64,000 nucleotides of DNA from Ideonella livida (GTDB lineage: Bacteria; Pseudomonadota; Gammaproteobacteria; Burkholderiales; Burkholderiaceae_C). Below, piece by piece: positions 1 to 11,784 of this stretch. The notes beneath the pieces were generated by a model. The model was not told where the DNA came from and searched no databases. It worked only from the letters and a program-made list of their open reading frames with translations. The position numbers and the translations under genes are program-made. The stretch spans positions 186,001-250,000 of the forward strand of contig NZ_JAAGOH010000002.1 in the NCBI RefSeq assembly GCF_010499455.1, given 5' to 3'. How positions within the stretch are numbered: position 1 is the stretch's first letter; the number at the start of each line of letters is the position of its first letter.

Positions 1-1
1 G

Positions 2-709
2 GACAACACCACGCCACTGCTCATTGACGACATCGAGCAGCTGCGGGAGCACCTGGGCATCGAGCGCTGGCTGGTGTTTGGCGGCTCTTGGGGCTCCACG
101 CTGGCGCTGGCCTATGCCCAGGCCCACCCGGAGCGTTGCTTGGGCCTGGTGCTGCGCGGCATCTGGCTGGGCACCCAGGCCGAAATCGACTGGTGGCTGT
201 ACGGCATTCGCCACTTCTTCCCACGCGAGTGGGAGGCCTTTGCCAGCCACCTGCCCCCCGAAGAGCGGCATGACCTGTTGGCGGGCTACCGCCGCCGACT
301 GCAGCACCCCGACCCCGCCGTGCACCGTCCCGCTGCGCAGGCCTGGAGCCGCTACGAAGGCGCCTGCCTGACGCTGCGCCCGGACCCGGCCACCGTGGAG
401 GCCTTCACCGAGGACCGCGTGGCCCTGGGCCTGTCACGACTCGAGGCCCACTATTTCGCTCATCACGCCTTTCTGGCACCCGACCAGTTGCTGGCGGGCA
501 TGCCGAGCATCGCCCACCTGCCGGCTTGCATCGTGCACGGCCGCTATGACGTGATCTGCCCCGTGCAGCAGGCCTTTGCCCTGGCCGACGCCTGGCCCGG
601 CGCACGACTGCAGGTGGTGACGGAGGCTGGACACTCCTCGATGGAGCCCGGCATTGCGGCCGCCCTGGTCGCGGCTACCGACCGCTTCGCGGCGCAGGGC
701 ACCTTTTAG
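2..709 (+). CDS. pip: Prolyl aminopeptidase (proline iminopeptidase), 3' part
   Basis: Alpha/beta-hydrolase that removes N-terminal proline from peptides in the cytoplasm. The frame is open from base 2, so the start lies outside the window; 235 residues are present and the family is usually about 310-320, so roughly 80 are missing. Visible landmarks are DNTTPL near the cut end, the nucleophile elbow GGSWGST, the acid-residue segment VHGRYDVICP and the C-terminal histidine in EAGHSS, so a full catalytic triad is present. The stop codon overlaps the 3' end of the convergent cystathionine beta-lyase gene by 4 bp. The family assignment is firm; substrate preference is not tested by sequence alone. 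Confidence 0.9.
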   Translation, partial: DNTTPLLIDDIEQLREHLGIERWLVFGGSWGSTLALAYAQAHPERCLGLVLRGIWLGTQAEIDWWLYGIRHFFPREWEAFASHLPPEERHDLLAGYRRRLQHPDPAVHRPAAQAWSRYEGACLTLRPDPATVEAFTEDRVALGLSRLEAHYFAHHAFLAPDQLLAGMPSIAHLPACIVHGRYDVICPVQQAFALADAWPGARLQVVTEAGHSSMEPGIAAALVAATDRFAAQGTF

Positions 710-1950
710 TCAGACGCCACTGGCGGCAACGCCGCCAGTCCAGCAGCCAAGTCAGCGATCAAGTCCTCGGTGGCCTCCAGGCCGATGCACAGCCGCACCA
801 AGACGCCTTGCCACGGATGATCCAAGCTGCGCATGAAGCGCGCTTGGTACGGCACGGCCAGGCTCACCGGCCCGCCCCAGCTCCAACCGATGCGGAAATG
901 CCGCAGGCCGTCCACCAAGGCATCGACGGCGGCCGCCGGCAGCGCCGGGTCCATCTCCAGGGTCAGCAGGCCGGCCGCGGCACGGCAGTGCGCGGCCCAA
1001 TGGGCATGGCCGGGCGAGTCTGGCAACGCAGGATGCAGCACGCGGCGCACGCCCGGCTGCCCTTGCGCCCAGGCGGCAATGCGCCGGGCCGAAGCGTCCT
1101 GCGCGGCGTAGCGCAGCGCCAGCGTAGACAGGTTGCGCAGCACCAGCTCGGCATCGTTGCCACCCACGCCCAGCCCCAAGCGGCTGTGGGTCCAGGCCAG
1201 CTTTTCGTAGAGGGCGGTGTCGCGGCAGGCGATGGAGCCCATGAGCACGTCGCCCCCGCCGGAGGGGTACTTGGTCAGGGCGTGGATGGTCAGGTCCACG
1301 CCCTGCGGCTGCCCATCCACGTCGCCCAACTCAAAGGGGTTGAAGGCGATGCCCGCCCCCCAGGTGTTGTCCAGCGCCACGATGGCCTGCGGCGCCAGGC
1401 GACGCACTTGGGCCACCAAACCGCGCAGGTCCGGAAATTCCAGCGTCACCGAGCCGGGCGCCTCCAGCCACACCAGTTTGACTTCAGGCCCCAGCGCCGC
1501 CGCCAAGCCGGCCGCATCAAGAGGGTCATACAGCCGGTGCGCCACGCCAAAGCGGGCCAATTCCTGACGGGCAAAGTCGCGGCTGGGGGCGTAGACGTTG
1601 TCGGGCAGCAGCACCACGTCCCCGGCCTGCAGCAAGGCCAGGTCCACCACGGTGAGGGCCGACAGGCCGCTGGGCGCCAGCAGCACATGGCGGGCATGCT
1701 CAAGCGTGGCCAGGCGGGCCTCCAGCGTGAAGGTGGTGGGCGTGCCGTGCAGGCCGTAGGTGTAGCCGCTCTTGTCCACCCAGCGCCGTTGGCGCAGATC
1801 GGCCACCGAACTGAAATAGACCGTCGAGCCCTTGCACACCGACACGGCCGGCGAATCGAAGCCAGCAGGCGGCTGGTAGGCGTGGTGGATCAGCTGGGTG
1901 GCCAGTGCCGGCGGGGCCGGCGCGGCTGGGGCATCGTCGTGTTCAGGCAT
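706..1950 (-). CDS. metC: Cystathionine beta-lyase
   Basis: PLP-dependent Cys/Met metabolism enzyme that cleaves cystathionine to homocysteine, pyruvate and ammonia in methionine synthesis. The product is 414 residues from the ATG chosen here; the frame stays open 17 codons upstream, but that stretch has no family similarity. Landmarks are SGYTYGLHGTPT (about residues 61-72), the cofactor-stacking region near APSGLSA, the aspartate in ALDNTWGAG and the Schiff-base lysine at about residue 227 in HALTKYPSGGGD. The lysine neighbourhood fits the beta-lyase branch rather than cystathionine gamma-synthase, although other gamma-family lyases cannot be fully excluded. It stands alone, convergent with pip and co-directional with rimO. 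Confidence 0.85.
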   Translation of the reverse strand: MPEHDDAPAAPAPPALATQLIHHAYQPPAGFDSPAVSVCKGSTVYFSSVADLRQRRWVDKSGYTYGLHGTPTTFTLEARLATLEHARHVLLAPSGLSALTVVDLALLQAGDVVLLPDNVYAPSRDFARQELARFGVAHRLYDPLDAAGLAAALGPEVKLVWLEAPGSVTLEFPDLRGLVAQVRRLAPQAIVALDNTWGAGIAFNPFELGDVDGQPQGVDLTIHALTKYPSGGGDVLMGSIACRDTALYEKLAWTHSRLGLGVGGNDAELVLRNLSTLALRYAAQDASARRIAAWAQGQPGVRRVLHPALPDSPGHAHWAAHCRAAAGLLTLEMDPALPAAAVDALVDGLRHFRIGWSWGGPVSLAVPYQARFMRSLDHPWQGVLVRLCIGLEATEDLIADLAAGLAALPPVASD

Positions 1951-2027
1951 GCGCCGCAGTATGCCCGGGGGTAGGCTGGCGGCGGCCCCAGCCCCATTCA
2001 CACCCGGGCCACGCCACGCGCGCAGGG

Positions 2028-3416
2028 TCAGATCGGCTGGCCGATCAGGTCGTGGCCCTCGGCACCCACGATGCGCGCCTTGACGAACTCGCCCACGCGC
2101 ATCTGGGTGGAGGCCTTGGTGGGCGGCAGCAGGCGCACGGTGCCGTCGATCTCGGGCGCATCGGCGTAGCTGCGGCCCACGCCACCGCGGCGGCCCAGGG
2201 CCGGCGCGCTGTCGACCAGCACCTGCATGGTGGCGCCCACGCGGCGGCGCAGTCGCTCCACCGACACCGCCTCAGCCACCGCCATGAAGCGCTGGCGGCG
2301 CTCCTCGCGCACTTCATCCGGCAATGCGCCGGGCAGCTCATTGGCGGTGGCGCCGTCCACCGGCGAGTAGGCAAAGCAGCCGGCACGGTCGATCTGGGCT
2401 TCCTTCAGGAAGTCCAGCAGGTAGCTGAACTCCTCTTCGGTCTCCCCGGGGAAACCGGCGATGAAGGTGGAGCGGATGACCAGCTCGGGGCACAGCTCGC
2501 GCCAGCGCTGGATGCGCTCCAGGTTCTTCTCGCCGCTGGCCGGGCGCTTCATGCGGCGCAGCACATCCGGGTGGGCATGCTGGAAAGGCACGTCCAGGTA
2601 GGGCAGCACCAGGCCCTGGGCCATCAGCGGCAGCACCTCGTCCACATGCGGATAGGGGTAGACATAGTGCAAGCGCACCCAGGCACCGTGGGCGCGGGCC
2701 AGCTCACCCAGCTGGGCCACCAGATCCAGCATGCGGGTCTTGACGGGGGCCCCGTTCCAGAAGCCGGTGCGGTACTTCACGTCCACCCCATAGGCCGAGG
2801 TGTCCTGGCTGACGACCAGCAACTCCTTGACGCCGCCTTCGAACAGGGCCTTGGCCTCGTTGAGCACATCCCCCACCGGGCGCGAGACCAAGTCACCGCG
2901 CAGGCTGGGAATGATGCAGAAGGTGCACCGGTGGTTGCAGCCTTCGCTGATCTTCAGGTAGGCGTAGTGCTTGGGGGTGAGCTTGATGCCGGCCGCCGGC
3001 ACCAGGTCCACAAACGGATCGTGCGGCTTGGGCACGTGCTGGTGCACGGCGTCCATCACCTCCTGCGTGGCGTGGGGGCCGGTGACGGCCAGCACCTTGG
3101 GGTGCACCTCACGCACCATGTTGCCGCCGCTGTCGCCGGTGCGGGCCCCCAGGCAGCCGGTGACGATGACCTTGCCGTTCTCAGCCAGGGCTTCGCCGAT
3201 GGCGTCCAGGCTTTCCTTGACGGCATCGTCGATGAAACCGCAGGTGTTGACGATCACCAGGTCGGCGCCCTGATAGGTCTTGCTGGTCTTGTATCCCTCG
3301 GCTGAGAGCTGGGTGAGGATCAGCTCGGAATCCGTGAGGGCCTTGGGGCAGCCGAGCGAAATGAAGCCGATCTTCGGTGCGCCGGCAGGCTCGTGAGGGA
3401 GTTGGTTCGAATCCAT
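2028..3416 (-). CDS. rimO: Ribosomal protein S12 methylthiotransferase RimO
   Basis: Radical-SAM enzyme that adds a methylthio group to the conserved aspartate of ribosomal protein S12. The 462-residue product has the N-terminal UPF0004 domain with cluster cysteines at 23, 59 and 88, the radical-SAM cysteines 160, 164 and 167 in CNHRCTFC, and a C-terminal TRAM domain ending near residue 460. The RGD-containing segment after the radical-SAM motif and overall length separate it from MiaB. The ATG at 3416 is preferred because the motif-bearing protein starts just after it; a longer open frame upstream runs across the divergent promoter. It is divergent from the siderophore receptor gene. Confidence 0.95.
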   Translation of the reverse strand: MDSNQLPHEPAGAPKIGFISLGCPKALTDSELILTQLSAEGYKTSKTYQGADLVIVNTCGFIDDAVKESLDAIGEALAENGKVIVTGCLGARTGDSGGNMVREVHPKVLAVTGPHATQEVMDAVHQHVPKPHDPFVDLVPAAGIKLTPKHYAYLKISEGCNHRCTFCIIPSLRGDLVSRPVGDVLNEAKALFEGGVKELLVVSQDTSAYGVDVKYRTGFWNGAPVKTRMLDLVAQLGELARAHGAWVRLHYVYPYPHVDEVLPLMAQGLVLPYLDVPFQHAHPDVLRRMKRPASGEKNLERIQRWRELCPELVIRSTFIAGFPGETEEEFSYLLDFLKEAQIDRAGCFAYSPVDGATANELPGALPDEVREERRQRFMAVAEAVSVERLRRRVGATMQVLVDSAPALGRRGGVGRSYADAPEIDGTVRLLPPTKASTQMRVGEFVKARIVGAEGHDLIGQPI

Positions 3417-3539
3417 GGCCTGATTTTCGCCGATCGCCCCACCAGCCGCCCGTGGCGGGACTTGGTGCCGCCCCGCTCCCCCATGCCGGTGCGGCCACGC
3501 CCCCAGTCGAATCGGGGAAATGTCGCACATATAAAACGA

Positions 3540-3558
3540 AATCATTCTTATTTGTATC
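3540..3558 (+). promoter_or_regulatory. Fur-box-like site upstream of siderophore receptor
   Basis: An AT-rich patch in otherwise GC-rich DNA reads AATCATTCTTATTTGTAT, resembling the right half of classical Fur boxes (ATCATTCTTATTT). It lies about 75-90 bp before the receptor ATG in the rimO-receptor divergent region. Iron-regulated control of the receptor operon is inferred from this site and from the gene functions; the left half of the box is poorly matched. Confidence 0.5.
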
Positions 3559-3631
3559 TAGAATGACACCATTCCAGAACGCGGTACGGCAGCGCTGTCG
3601 GCGCCCCCTGCCCGCCCTCCCCGGAGTCCCG

Positions 3632-5782
3632 ATGAAGTCCGCAAGAAGCCTCCCTTTGTTCACCCGCAGCGCCTGCGCCTTGGCCACCCTGGCCGCCCTG
3701 GGTGCCGCCCAAGCCCAGCCCGCCACCGGCATCGAAGCGCCGTCCAGCACCGCCCCCGCCGCCACGCCAGAAACCACGGTGGACACGGTGGTGGTCACCG
3801 CCAAGCGCGAACGCCGCGTATCCAAGGGCGCAACCAACCTGCGCATGGAAGCCAAGGACACGCCCCAGTCGATCAGCACGCTGGATCGCGAGACCCTGCG
3901 GGATTTCGCGACCACCGGCACCCACGACGCCTTGCGCCTGGGCACCGGCATCACGGTCGACGAGTGGGAAACCAACCGCACCAACTACAGCGCCCGCGGC
4001 TTCGACATCATGCTCACCCAGGTGGATGGCCTGGGCATGGCCAATGATTGGGGGCTGGTGGTGGGCCAGCAGGACACCTACCTCTTCGAATCCATCGAGC
4101 TGATCCGGGGCGCCAACGGGCTGCTGACCGGCGTGGGCAATGCCTCGGGCACGATCAATTACGTACGCAAGCGCCCCACCAACCGCAATGGTGGCGAGGT
4201 CGTGGCCACCGGTGGCTCCAACGGCCTCAAGCGCCTGGCCGTGGACTACAACCAGGTCCTGTCCGAAGACGGACGCTGGGCGGGCCGGCTGGTGGCTGCC
4301 CACGAGGACAAGGACTCCCACCTGCGCGACCTGCACGACCGTCGCAGCAGCGTCTATGGCGTGGTCGAGGGACAGATCAGCCAGGACGGCGTGTTGACCG
4401 CCGGCCTCAGCCACGGCCTGGCCCGCCAGCGCTCACCCATGTGGGGCTCGCTCACCTTGCGGCGAGCCGATGGCTCGCAGGCGGCGTACGACGTGTCGGC
4501 TTCCACCTCCCAGGACTGGACACGGTGGAACACCCAAACCACCCAGGCCTTTGTGGAGTACACCCACGCCCTGGGCACCGACTGGGAGGCCAAGGCGGTC
4601 TACAGCCATGCGCAGGGGCAAAGCGACACCAAGCTGTTCTATGCCTATTCGCTGACCGGCCAGCTCGAGCAGGACGGCACCGGGCTGTACGGCTGGCCCT
4701 ACCGCAGCGAAGGTGAATCCAGCAGCCGCAGCTTGGACCTGAGCCTGAGTGGCCGCTTCGGCGCCTGGGGTCGCCAGCACGAGGCGGTGGTGGGCGTGAA
4801 CCACTCCCGCCAATCCAGCATGACCGAAGCCTATGCGGTGGCCAGCGCCCCCTCGGCGGTGCTGCCGGCCTTCCCCTATGACGGCGATGTCTATGCCGAG
4901 CCGGCCTGGGGCGCCAAGTCGGTCGCCGAGGACGGTGACCAGCGCATCACCCGCCTGTATGCCGCCACCCGCCTGCAGCTGGGTGAACGCCTCAAGGGCG
5001 TGCTGGGCCTGAACGCCATCGACCTGCGGCGCGATGGCACGTCGATCTATGGCGGCGGCGTCGCGCTGGAGAACGAGACCACCCGCAAGCTCAGCCCCTA
5101 CGTGGGCGCCACCTACGACCTGAGCCCGGAGGCATTGGCCTATGCCTCCTACTCCGACATCTACCAGGCGCAGGACCAGCGGGACGTGCAGGGCCGTTTC
5201 CTGGCCCCGATGAAGGGGCTCAACGCCGAGGTGGGCCTGAAGGCCGAATGGCTGGACCGGCGGCTGCTCACCACGGTGGCCCTGTTCAGTGCCCGGCAGA
5301 AGGGCTTGGCCACCGAGGCGGGCTTCGACCCGGTGTCCCAGCAGTCGTACTACACCGGCAAGGATGTGGACTCCCGCGGCCTGGAGCTGGAGGCCAGCGG
5401 CCGGGTGAGCGCCGACACCCGGGTCTCGGCCGGGCTGTCCGCCCTGCGGCTGACCGGCCCCGATGGCCAGGACATCTATGAATGGGTGCCGCGCCGCACG
5501 CTCAAGCTGCGGGCCGACACCCGCCTGTCGGGCCTGGGCCTGCCGCAGCTGCGCGTGGGGGCAGGGGCCCGCTGGCAGTCGGCGGTGAGCAAGAGCGGTG
5601 GGGCGCACCAGGGCGCCTACTCGGTGGCCGACGCCTTTGCCGCCTATGAGCTCTCGCCGGTGGCCACGGTCCGTGTCAACCTCCAGAACCTCTTCAATAC
5701 CCAGTACCTGCGAACAGTGCAGTACGGCGCCATCTACGGCGCACCGCGCACGGGCTCGGTGTCCCTGGAGTACAAGATCTGA
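3632..5782 (+). CDS. TonB-dependent ferric-siderophore receptor
   Basis: Outer-membrane 22-strand barrel for energised uptake of a ferric siderophore. The 716-residue product begins with a Sec signal peptide (hydrophobic core ACALATLAALGAAQAQ), followed by a TonB-box-like VDTVVVTA segment, the plug domain with ELIRGANGLLTGVGNASG, and a long beta-barrel ending GSVSLEYKI. Plug wording is closest to the FhuE/FpvA hydroxamate-type receptor branch, but the ligand cannot be named. The ATG at 3632 follows a GGAG at suitable spacing; an in-frame ATG at 3563 would put a charged stretch before the signal peptide. Three inner-membrane genes follow in the same direction, forming an iron-uptake cassette. 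Confidence 0.9.
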   Translation: MKSARSLPLFTRSACALATLAALGAAQAQPATGIEAPSSTAPAATPETTVDTVVVTAKRERRVSKGATNLRMEAKDTPQSISTLDRETLRDFATTGTHDALRLGTGITVDEWETNRTNYSARGFDIMLTQVDGLGMANDWGLVVGQQDTYLFESIELIRGANGLLTGVGNASGTINYVRKRPTNRNGGEVVATGGSNGLKRLAVDYNQVLSEDGRWAGRLVAAHEDKDSHLRDLHDRRSSVYGVVEGQISQDGVLTAGLSHGLARQRSPMWGSLTLRRADGSQAAYDVSASTSQDWTRWNTQTTQAFVEYTHALGTDWEAKAVYSHAQGQSDTKLFYAYSLTGQLEQDGTGLYGWPYRSEGESSSRSLDLSLSGRFGAWGRQHEAVVGVNHSRQSSMTEAYAVASAPSAVLPAFPYDGDVYAEPAWGAKSVAEDGDQRITRLYAATRLQLGERLKGVLGLNAIDLRRDGTSIYGGGVALENETTRKLSPYVGATYDLSPEALAYASYSDIYQAQDQRDVQGRFLAPMKGLNAEVGLKAEWLDRRLLTTVALFSARQKGLATEAGFDPVSQQSYYTGKDVDSRGLELEASGRVSADTRVSAGLSALRLTGPDGQDIYEWVPRRTLKLRADTRLSGLGLPQLRVGAGARWQSAVSKSGGAHQGAYSVADAFAAYELSPVATVRVNLQNLFNTQYLRTVQYGAIYGAPRTGSVSLEYKI

Positions 5783-5820
5783 TCCCCGGGCCTACCGCAC
5801 CGCTGCCCTCCACCGCCACC

Positions 5821-6141
5821 ATGTCCGCCTCCACCCTGTCCCGCCCGCCCCGCACCTGGCCCGTGCTGCTGCTGCGCTGCGTCTGCGCCGTGCTGGGCGG
5901 CTGGGCCCTGTGCTGGGGTGGCGTGGCCGCCGGCACGGCCACCCTGGTGGCGGCCGGCATGGATTTCCACGACGCAGAGACCATCCTGCAGCTGTTGGCC
6001 CTGGTCGGCTGGCTGTCGCTGTTCCTGTGGGCCTTCGCCTGTGCGTCGGCCCGGCGGGTGGCGGTGGTCCTGCTGGGTGGGGCGGCGCTGCTCCAGGCCC
6101 TGGGCTGGGGCTTGCCGGCCCTTCTCCCCTTTCCGCACTGA
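5821..6141 (+). CDS. Small inner-membrane protein (DUF3649-like), iron-uptake cassette
   Basis: A 106-residue protein with three hydrophobic segments (about residues 15-35, 55-75 and 80-98) and a short polar N-terminus. It lies 38 bp after the receptor and 11 bp before the PepSY gene. In many proteobacteria a small DUF3649-type protein sits between a siderophore receptor and a PepSY protein, and this position plus size supports that name; I did not see diagnostic catalytic residues. Its role is probably in inner-membrane handling or reduction of the iron complex, which is inference from context only. Confidence 0.65.
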   Translation: MSASTLSRPPRTWPVLLLRCVCAVLGGWALCWGGVAAGTATLVAAGMDFHDAETILQLLALVGWLSLFLWAFACASARRVAVVLLGGAALLQALGWGLPALLPFPH

Positions 6142-6152
6142 GTCCGTTGCCC

Positions 6153-7874
6153 ATGTCCTCCTCCTCCGGCCTGCGGCCTTCGATGGCTTGGGTCCACACC
6201 TGGTTCGGCCTGGTGCTGGGCCATGTGCTCATGGCGTGCTTCTTCTTCGGCACGCTCTCGGTCTTCGACCGGGAAATCGACCGCTGGGCCTTGCCCGACA
6301 CACGCTTCGCGCCCCAGCCGCTGCCCTCCTTCGACCAGGTGCTGCTGCCCGCGCTCAGGCGCCTGGAGCCCGACCCCGCTGAGTACACGCAGCTGATGCC
6401 CGGCATGCACGACCCGGCACAAGGCCCGCCCACCCCGCGCGAGGCACTGCCCCCCGACGAGTACTGGGTCTACGCGACGCACCGGGATCCGGTGATCGCC
6501 GTGGGCGCGGGCTTCCGGGTGCCGCACGCCCGGGACGAACACGCACACAACCACATCCACGGCAACGCGACGGTGGATCCCCGTACCGGTGCGCTGGCGC
6601 GCGCCGATGCGCTGCGCATCGGCAGCCAGTGGTTCTATCCGATGCACTACAGCCTGAACTGGCATTGGCACAACGCCGGCATCTACCTGGTCGGCCTGGC
6701 CGGGCTGGTGATGCTGGTGGCCCTGGTCAGCGGCGTGATCCTGCACCGCCGGTTGCTGCGCGAGTTCTTCACCTTGCGTCTGCGCACGCCGGGTCAGCGA
6801 CGCACGCTGGACCTGCACAACCTCACCGGGGTGCTGGCCCTGCCGTTCCATTTCTTCTTCGCCTTCACCGGGCTGCTGATCTTCGCCGGCTTTTACTACT
6901 TTCCAGTCTCCAGCTTCCAGCTGCAGGCCCTGCACGACCAGCACGAGCAGCACGAGGCCCGGGTGACCGGCCTGCCCCATGCCCGCGCGGGCATTCCCGC
7001 GCCTCTGGCCTCGGTGGACGCCATGGTGGCCGAGGCGCGACGCCGCTGGGCCGCGCGGGACATGGCGGGTGAAGCCGGCTTCATCCAGCTGCACCATGTG
7101 GGCGACCTCAACGGCTATGTCAGCATCTACCGTGCCGGCAGTGACCGCGTGGCCCTGGTGGGCGAAGGCATCCACTTCCAGGCCAGCACCGGCGCCGTGC
7201 TGCATGAAGAGCCCCCCCGCAGCGCAGTGGCTGAAGTCAGCCAGTTCCTCACCGGCCTGCACCTGCAGCACTTCGAGCACTGGACCCTGCGCTGGCTCTA
7301 TGTGCTGGGCGGGCTGATGGGCACCGTCTGCATCGCCACCGGCTTCGTGTTCTTCGTGGAGAAGCGCCGCCGCCCCGACGCCCGCGCCACGCGCCAGGGC
7401 AGCCGCCTGGCCGATGCGGCCGCAGTGACCACCGTGACCGGCATGGTGCTGGCCACGGTCGGCATGCTGGTGGCCAACCGCCTGCTGCCCTTGGAGCTGC
7501 CCGCCGGCCTACCCGACAAGGGCCAAGCCGAGAAACTGGTCTTCTGGGGCTGCTGGGCACTGGCCGGACTGCATGCCGCCTGGCGCAGCGCCCCGGTGGC
7601 CCGGGCACAGGCCAATCCGGCCTGGCGTGAGCAATGCGCGGCCATTGCACTGCTGGGCGTGGCGGCGGTGGGCCTGAACGCGGTGACCACCGGCGACCAC
7701 CTGCTGCGCACACTGGTCACGGCCCCGTACTGGCCGGTGGCCGGGGTGGACCTGGCGCTGTTGGCCACGGCCGCGGTGGCCGGCAGCGCGGCCTGGCGCT
7801 TGTGGCGCCCGGCGTCACGCCCCGCCAGTGCCGCGGCGGGGCCAGCCAAAGCCGTGGAGGTGTCGCATGTCTGA
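6153..7874 (+). CDS. PepSY-associated TM protein, putative ferric-siderophore reductase
   Basis: A 573-residue integral inner-membrane protein of the PepSY-TM (FpvG/PiuB-like) family, thought to reduce ferric siderophore complexes. Membrane segments are visible at about residues 12-35, 180-205, 225-255 and 385-410, with more hydrophobic helices near the C-terminus. Histidines that could bind haem flank these segments (for example in HLQHFEHW and LNWHWHNAG). The ATG at 6153 starts the conserved MAWVHTWFGLVLG helix; the open frame continues far upstream out of phase with the preceding genes. It overlaps the next gene by 8 bp, indicating translational coupling. The reductase role is known for family members and inferred here. 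Confidence 0.8.
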   Translation: MSSSSGLRPSMAWVHTWFGLVLGHVLMACFFFGTLSVFDREIDRWALPDTRFAPQPLPSFDQVLLPALRRLEPDPAEYTQLMPGMHDPAQGPPTPREALPPDEYWVYATHRDPVIAVGAGFRVPHARDEHAHNHIHGNATVDPRTGALARADALRIGSQWFYPMHYSLNWHWHNAGIYLVGLAGLVMLVALVSGVILHRRLLREFFTLRLRTPGQRRTLDLHNLTGVLALPFHFFFAFTGLLIFAGFYYFPVSSFQLQALHDQHEQHEARVTGLPHARAGIPAPLASVDAMVAEARRRWAARDMAGEAGFIQLHHVGDLNGYVSIYRAGSDRVALVGEGIHFQASTGAVLHEEPPRSAVAEVSQFLTGLHLQHFEHWTLRWLYVLGGLMGTVCIATGFVFFVEKRRRPDARATRQGSRLADAAAVTTVTGMVLATVGMLVANRLLPLELPAGLPDKGQAEKLVFWGCWALAGLHAAWRSAPVARAQANPAWREQCAAIALLGVAAVGLNAVTTGDHLLRTLVTAPYWPVAGVDLALLATAAVAGSAAWRLWRPASRPASAAAGPAKAVEVSHV

Positions 7875-8184
7875 GTCCTCCGCCTGGCTGCTGAGCGCCG
7901 CGCTGCTGAACCTGGTGGGCATGGGATGGCTGGCCATGGCCATGCCTTGCCACGCCATGCAGGTCTGGCCTGGGGAAAGAGACGAAGGCACCGGGCAGCG
8001 GCTGCTCAGACCCCTGGGCGCGCTGGCCCTGCTGGCGGGGCTGGGCGCCTGTCTGCAGGCCGATCGCCCCTCCATGGCCGCGCTGGCCTGGGTGATGCTA
8101 CTGAGCGCCGACGCGCTGGTGGTGGCGCTGGTGTTGAGCAGCCGTCCCCGGCTGCTGGCGGGCATATGGCCCTGGGGGCGGTAA
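7867..8184 (+). CDS. DUF3325-like membrane protein, iron-uptake cassette
   Basis: A 105-residue hydrophobic protein with three predicted membrane helices. Its first 8 bases overlap the end of the PepSY gene, so the start is well fixed and translation is probably coupled. The pattern MGWLAMAMPCHAMQVW (a membrane helix followed by a CHxxQ-like segment) matches the DUF3325 family, which regularly accompanies PepSY reductases and siderophore receptors. No enzymatic motif is evident. It ends 9 bp from the convergent phaR stop codon. Confidence 0.7.
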   Translation: MSESSAWLLSAALLNLVGMGWLAMAMPCHAMQVWPGERDEGTGQRLLRPLGALALLAGLGACLQADRPSMAALAWVMLLSADALVVALVLSSRPRLLAGIWPWGR

Positions 8185-8197
8185 GCCCGGGGCTTAC
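8181..8197. other. Perfect 8-bp palindrome spanning two convergent stop codons
   Basis: GTAAGCCC and GGGCTTAC flank one G, and the arms contain the stop codons of both the DUF3325 gene and phaR. There is no run of T on either side, so it is not a standard terminator, but it could form a short hairpin in both transcripts. Confidence 0.5.
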
Positions 8198-8778
8198 TTG
8201 CCGCTGCCCGGAGGGGGCACCGGAAAGCCGGGAAAGACCGACCCGGCCTTGCCCATCTGCTCCTGCATCTGCACAAACAGGTTCTTGGACTGCTCCAGGT
8301 AGCTGCCCATGAGGTTCTGCATCACCGGGGCCTGCCCGCTCATGAACTGGGACCACATCTCGGGCGTGAAGGCCGCCGGGTCGTACATGCCGCGCGCCTG
8401 ATCGGCCAGGCGGCCCTGCATGTCGACGAAGGTCTGCAGGTTCTTCTCCAGGTACGAACCCATCATGCCCTGCATGGCATGACCGTAGAAGCGGATGATC
8501 TGCGCCAGCATCTGGGCGCTGAACATGGGCATGCCGCCCGACTCCTCTTCCAGGATGATCTGCAGCAGGATGCTGCGGGTCAAGTCCTCGCCAGTCTTGG
8601 CATCACGCACCTCGAAGGCCACATGTTCCATCACCATGCCCTTGACATCGGCCAGGGTGATGTAGGCACTGGCGCTGGTGTCGTAGAGGCGGCGGTTGGG
8701 GTACTTCTTGAGGACGCGGGGGCCGCCGGCATCGGCCGAAGGGGCGGCCTCTGGGGCAGGACGGCGGGAAGAGGTCAT
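8194..8778 (-). CDS. phaR: Polyhydroxyalkanoate synthesis repressor PhaR
   Basis: A 194-residue DNA-binding regulator of PHA granule genes (mainly phasin) that senses free PHA. The N-terminal PHB/PHA-accumulation regulator domain contains KKYPNRRLYDT (about residues 24-34) and the central SILLQIILEEESGG, both hallmarks of the family. The C-terminal half holds repeated methionine/glutamine-rich helices (MMGSYLEKNL and MGSYLEQSKNLF) typical of PhaR binding to polymer. It lies downstream of alaS on the same strand, separated by a strong terminator, so it probably has its own promoter. No pha biosynthesis genes are in the window. Confidence 0.92.
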   Translation of the reverse strand: MTSSRRPAPEAAPSADAGGPRVLKKYPNRRLYDTSASAYITLADVKGMVMEHVAFEVRDAKTGEDLTRSILLQIILEEESGGMPMFSAQMLAQIIRFYGHAMQGMMGSYLEKNLQTFVDMQGRLADQARGMYDPAAFTPEMWSQFMSGQAPVMQNLMGSYLEQSKNLFVQMQEQMGKAGSVFPGFPVPPPGSGK

Positions 8779-8791
8779 TGACCGGAGCTCC

Positions 8792-8824
8792 AAAAGAAAA
8801 CGGCGCCGCTGGATCGCGGCGCCG
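8792..8824 (-). terminator. Rho-independent terminator of alaS
   Basis: Two perfect 8-bp arms CGGCGCCG at 8801-8808 and 8817-8824 enclose an 8-nt loop. Read on the minus strand the hairpin is followed by TTTTCTTTTG, giving a standard terminator about 85 bp after the alaS stop and before phaR. Confidence 0.85.
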
Positions 8825-8907
8825 CAGCATTGTAGGAGTGCCCCCCTGGCGCGGGCAGCGGGAACATGCGGGTCTTCCCCCGCCTGCCCCGGCCGCGCCG
8901 CTGGCAC

Positions 8908-11535
<2,628 letters not shown>

Positions 11536-11784
11536 CGGGGTTCCAGCGGGCGGCAGGCCGGACGGGGCCGGCAGGAGTTGGCAGAGCGCGGGGGCCGCGG
11601 GCGGCTCCCCTCGGGCGCGTGGCGCGGCGCGCGTCACGCAAACCCGCCATTCTATTGGGCCGAGACGCCACCCGCGCAGGGCCTTCCGGCTGCAGCGCAG
11701 CCAAGCAGCCTGCCGGTTGGTGGCCCGTATGATCCCGCTCCCACACCCGCGCCATTTCCGATCTCTCCGCTGCCGCCCGCCACC

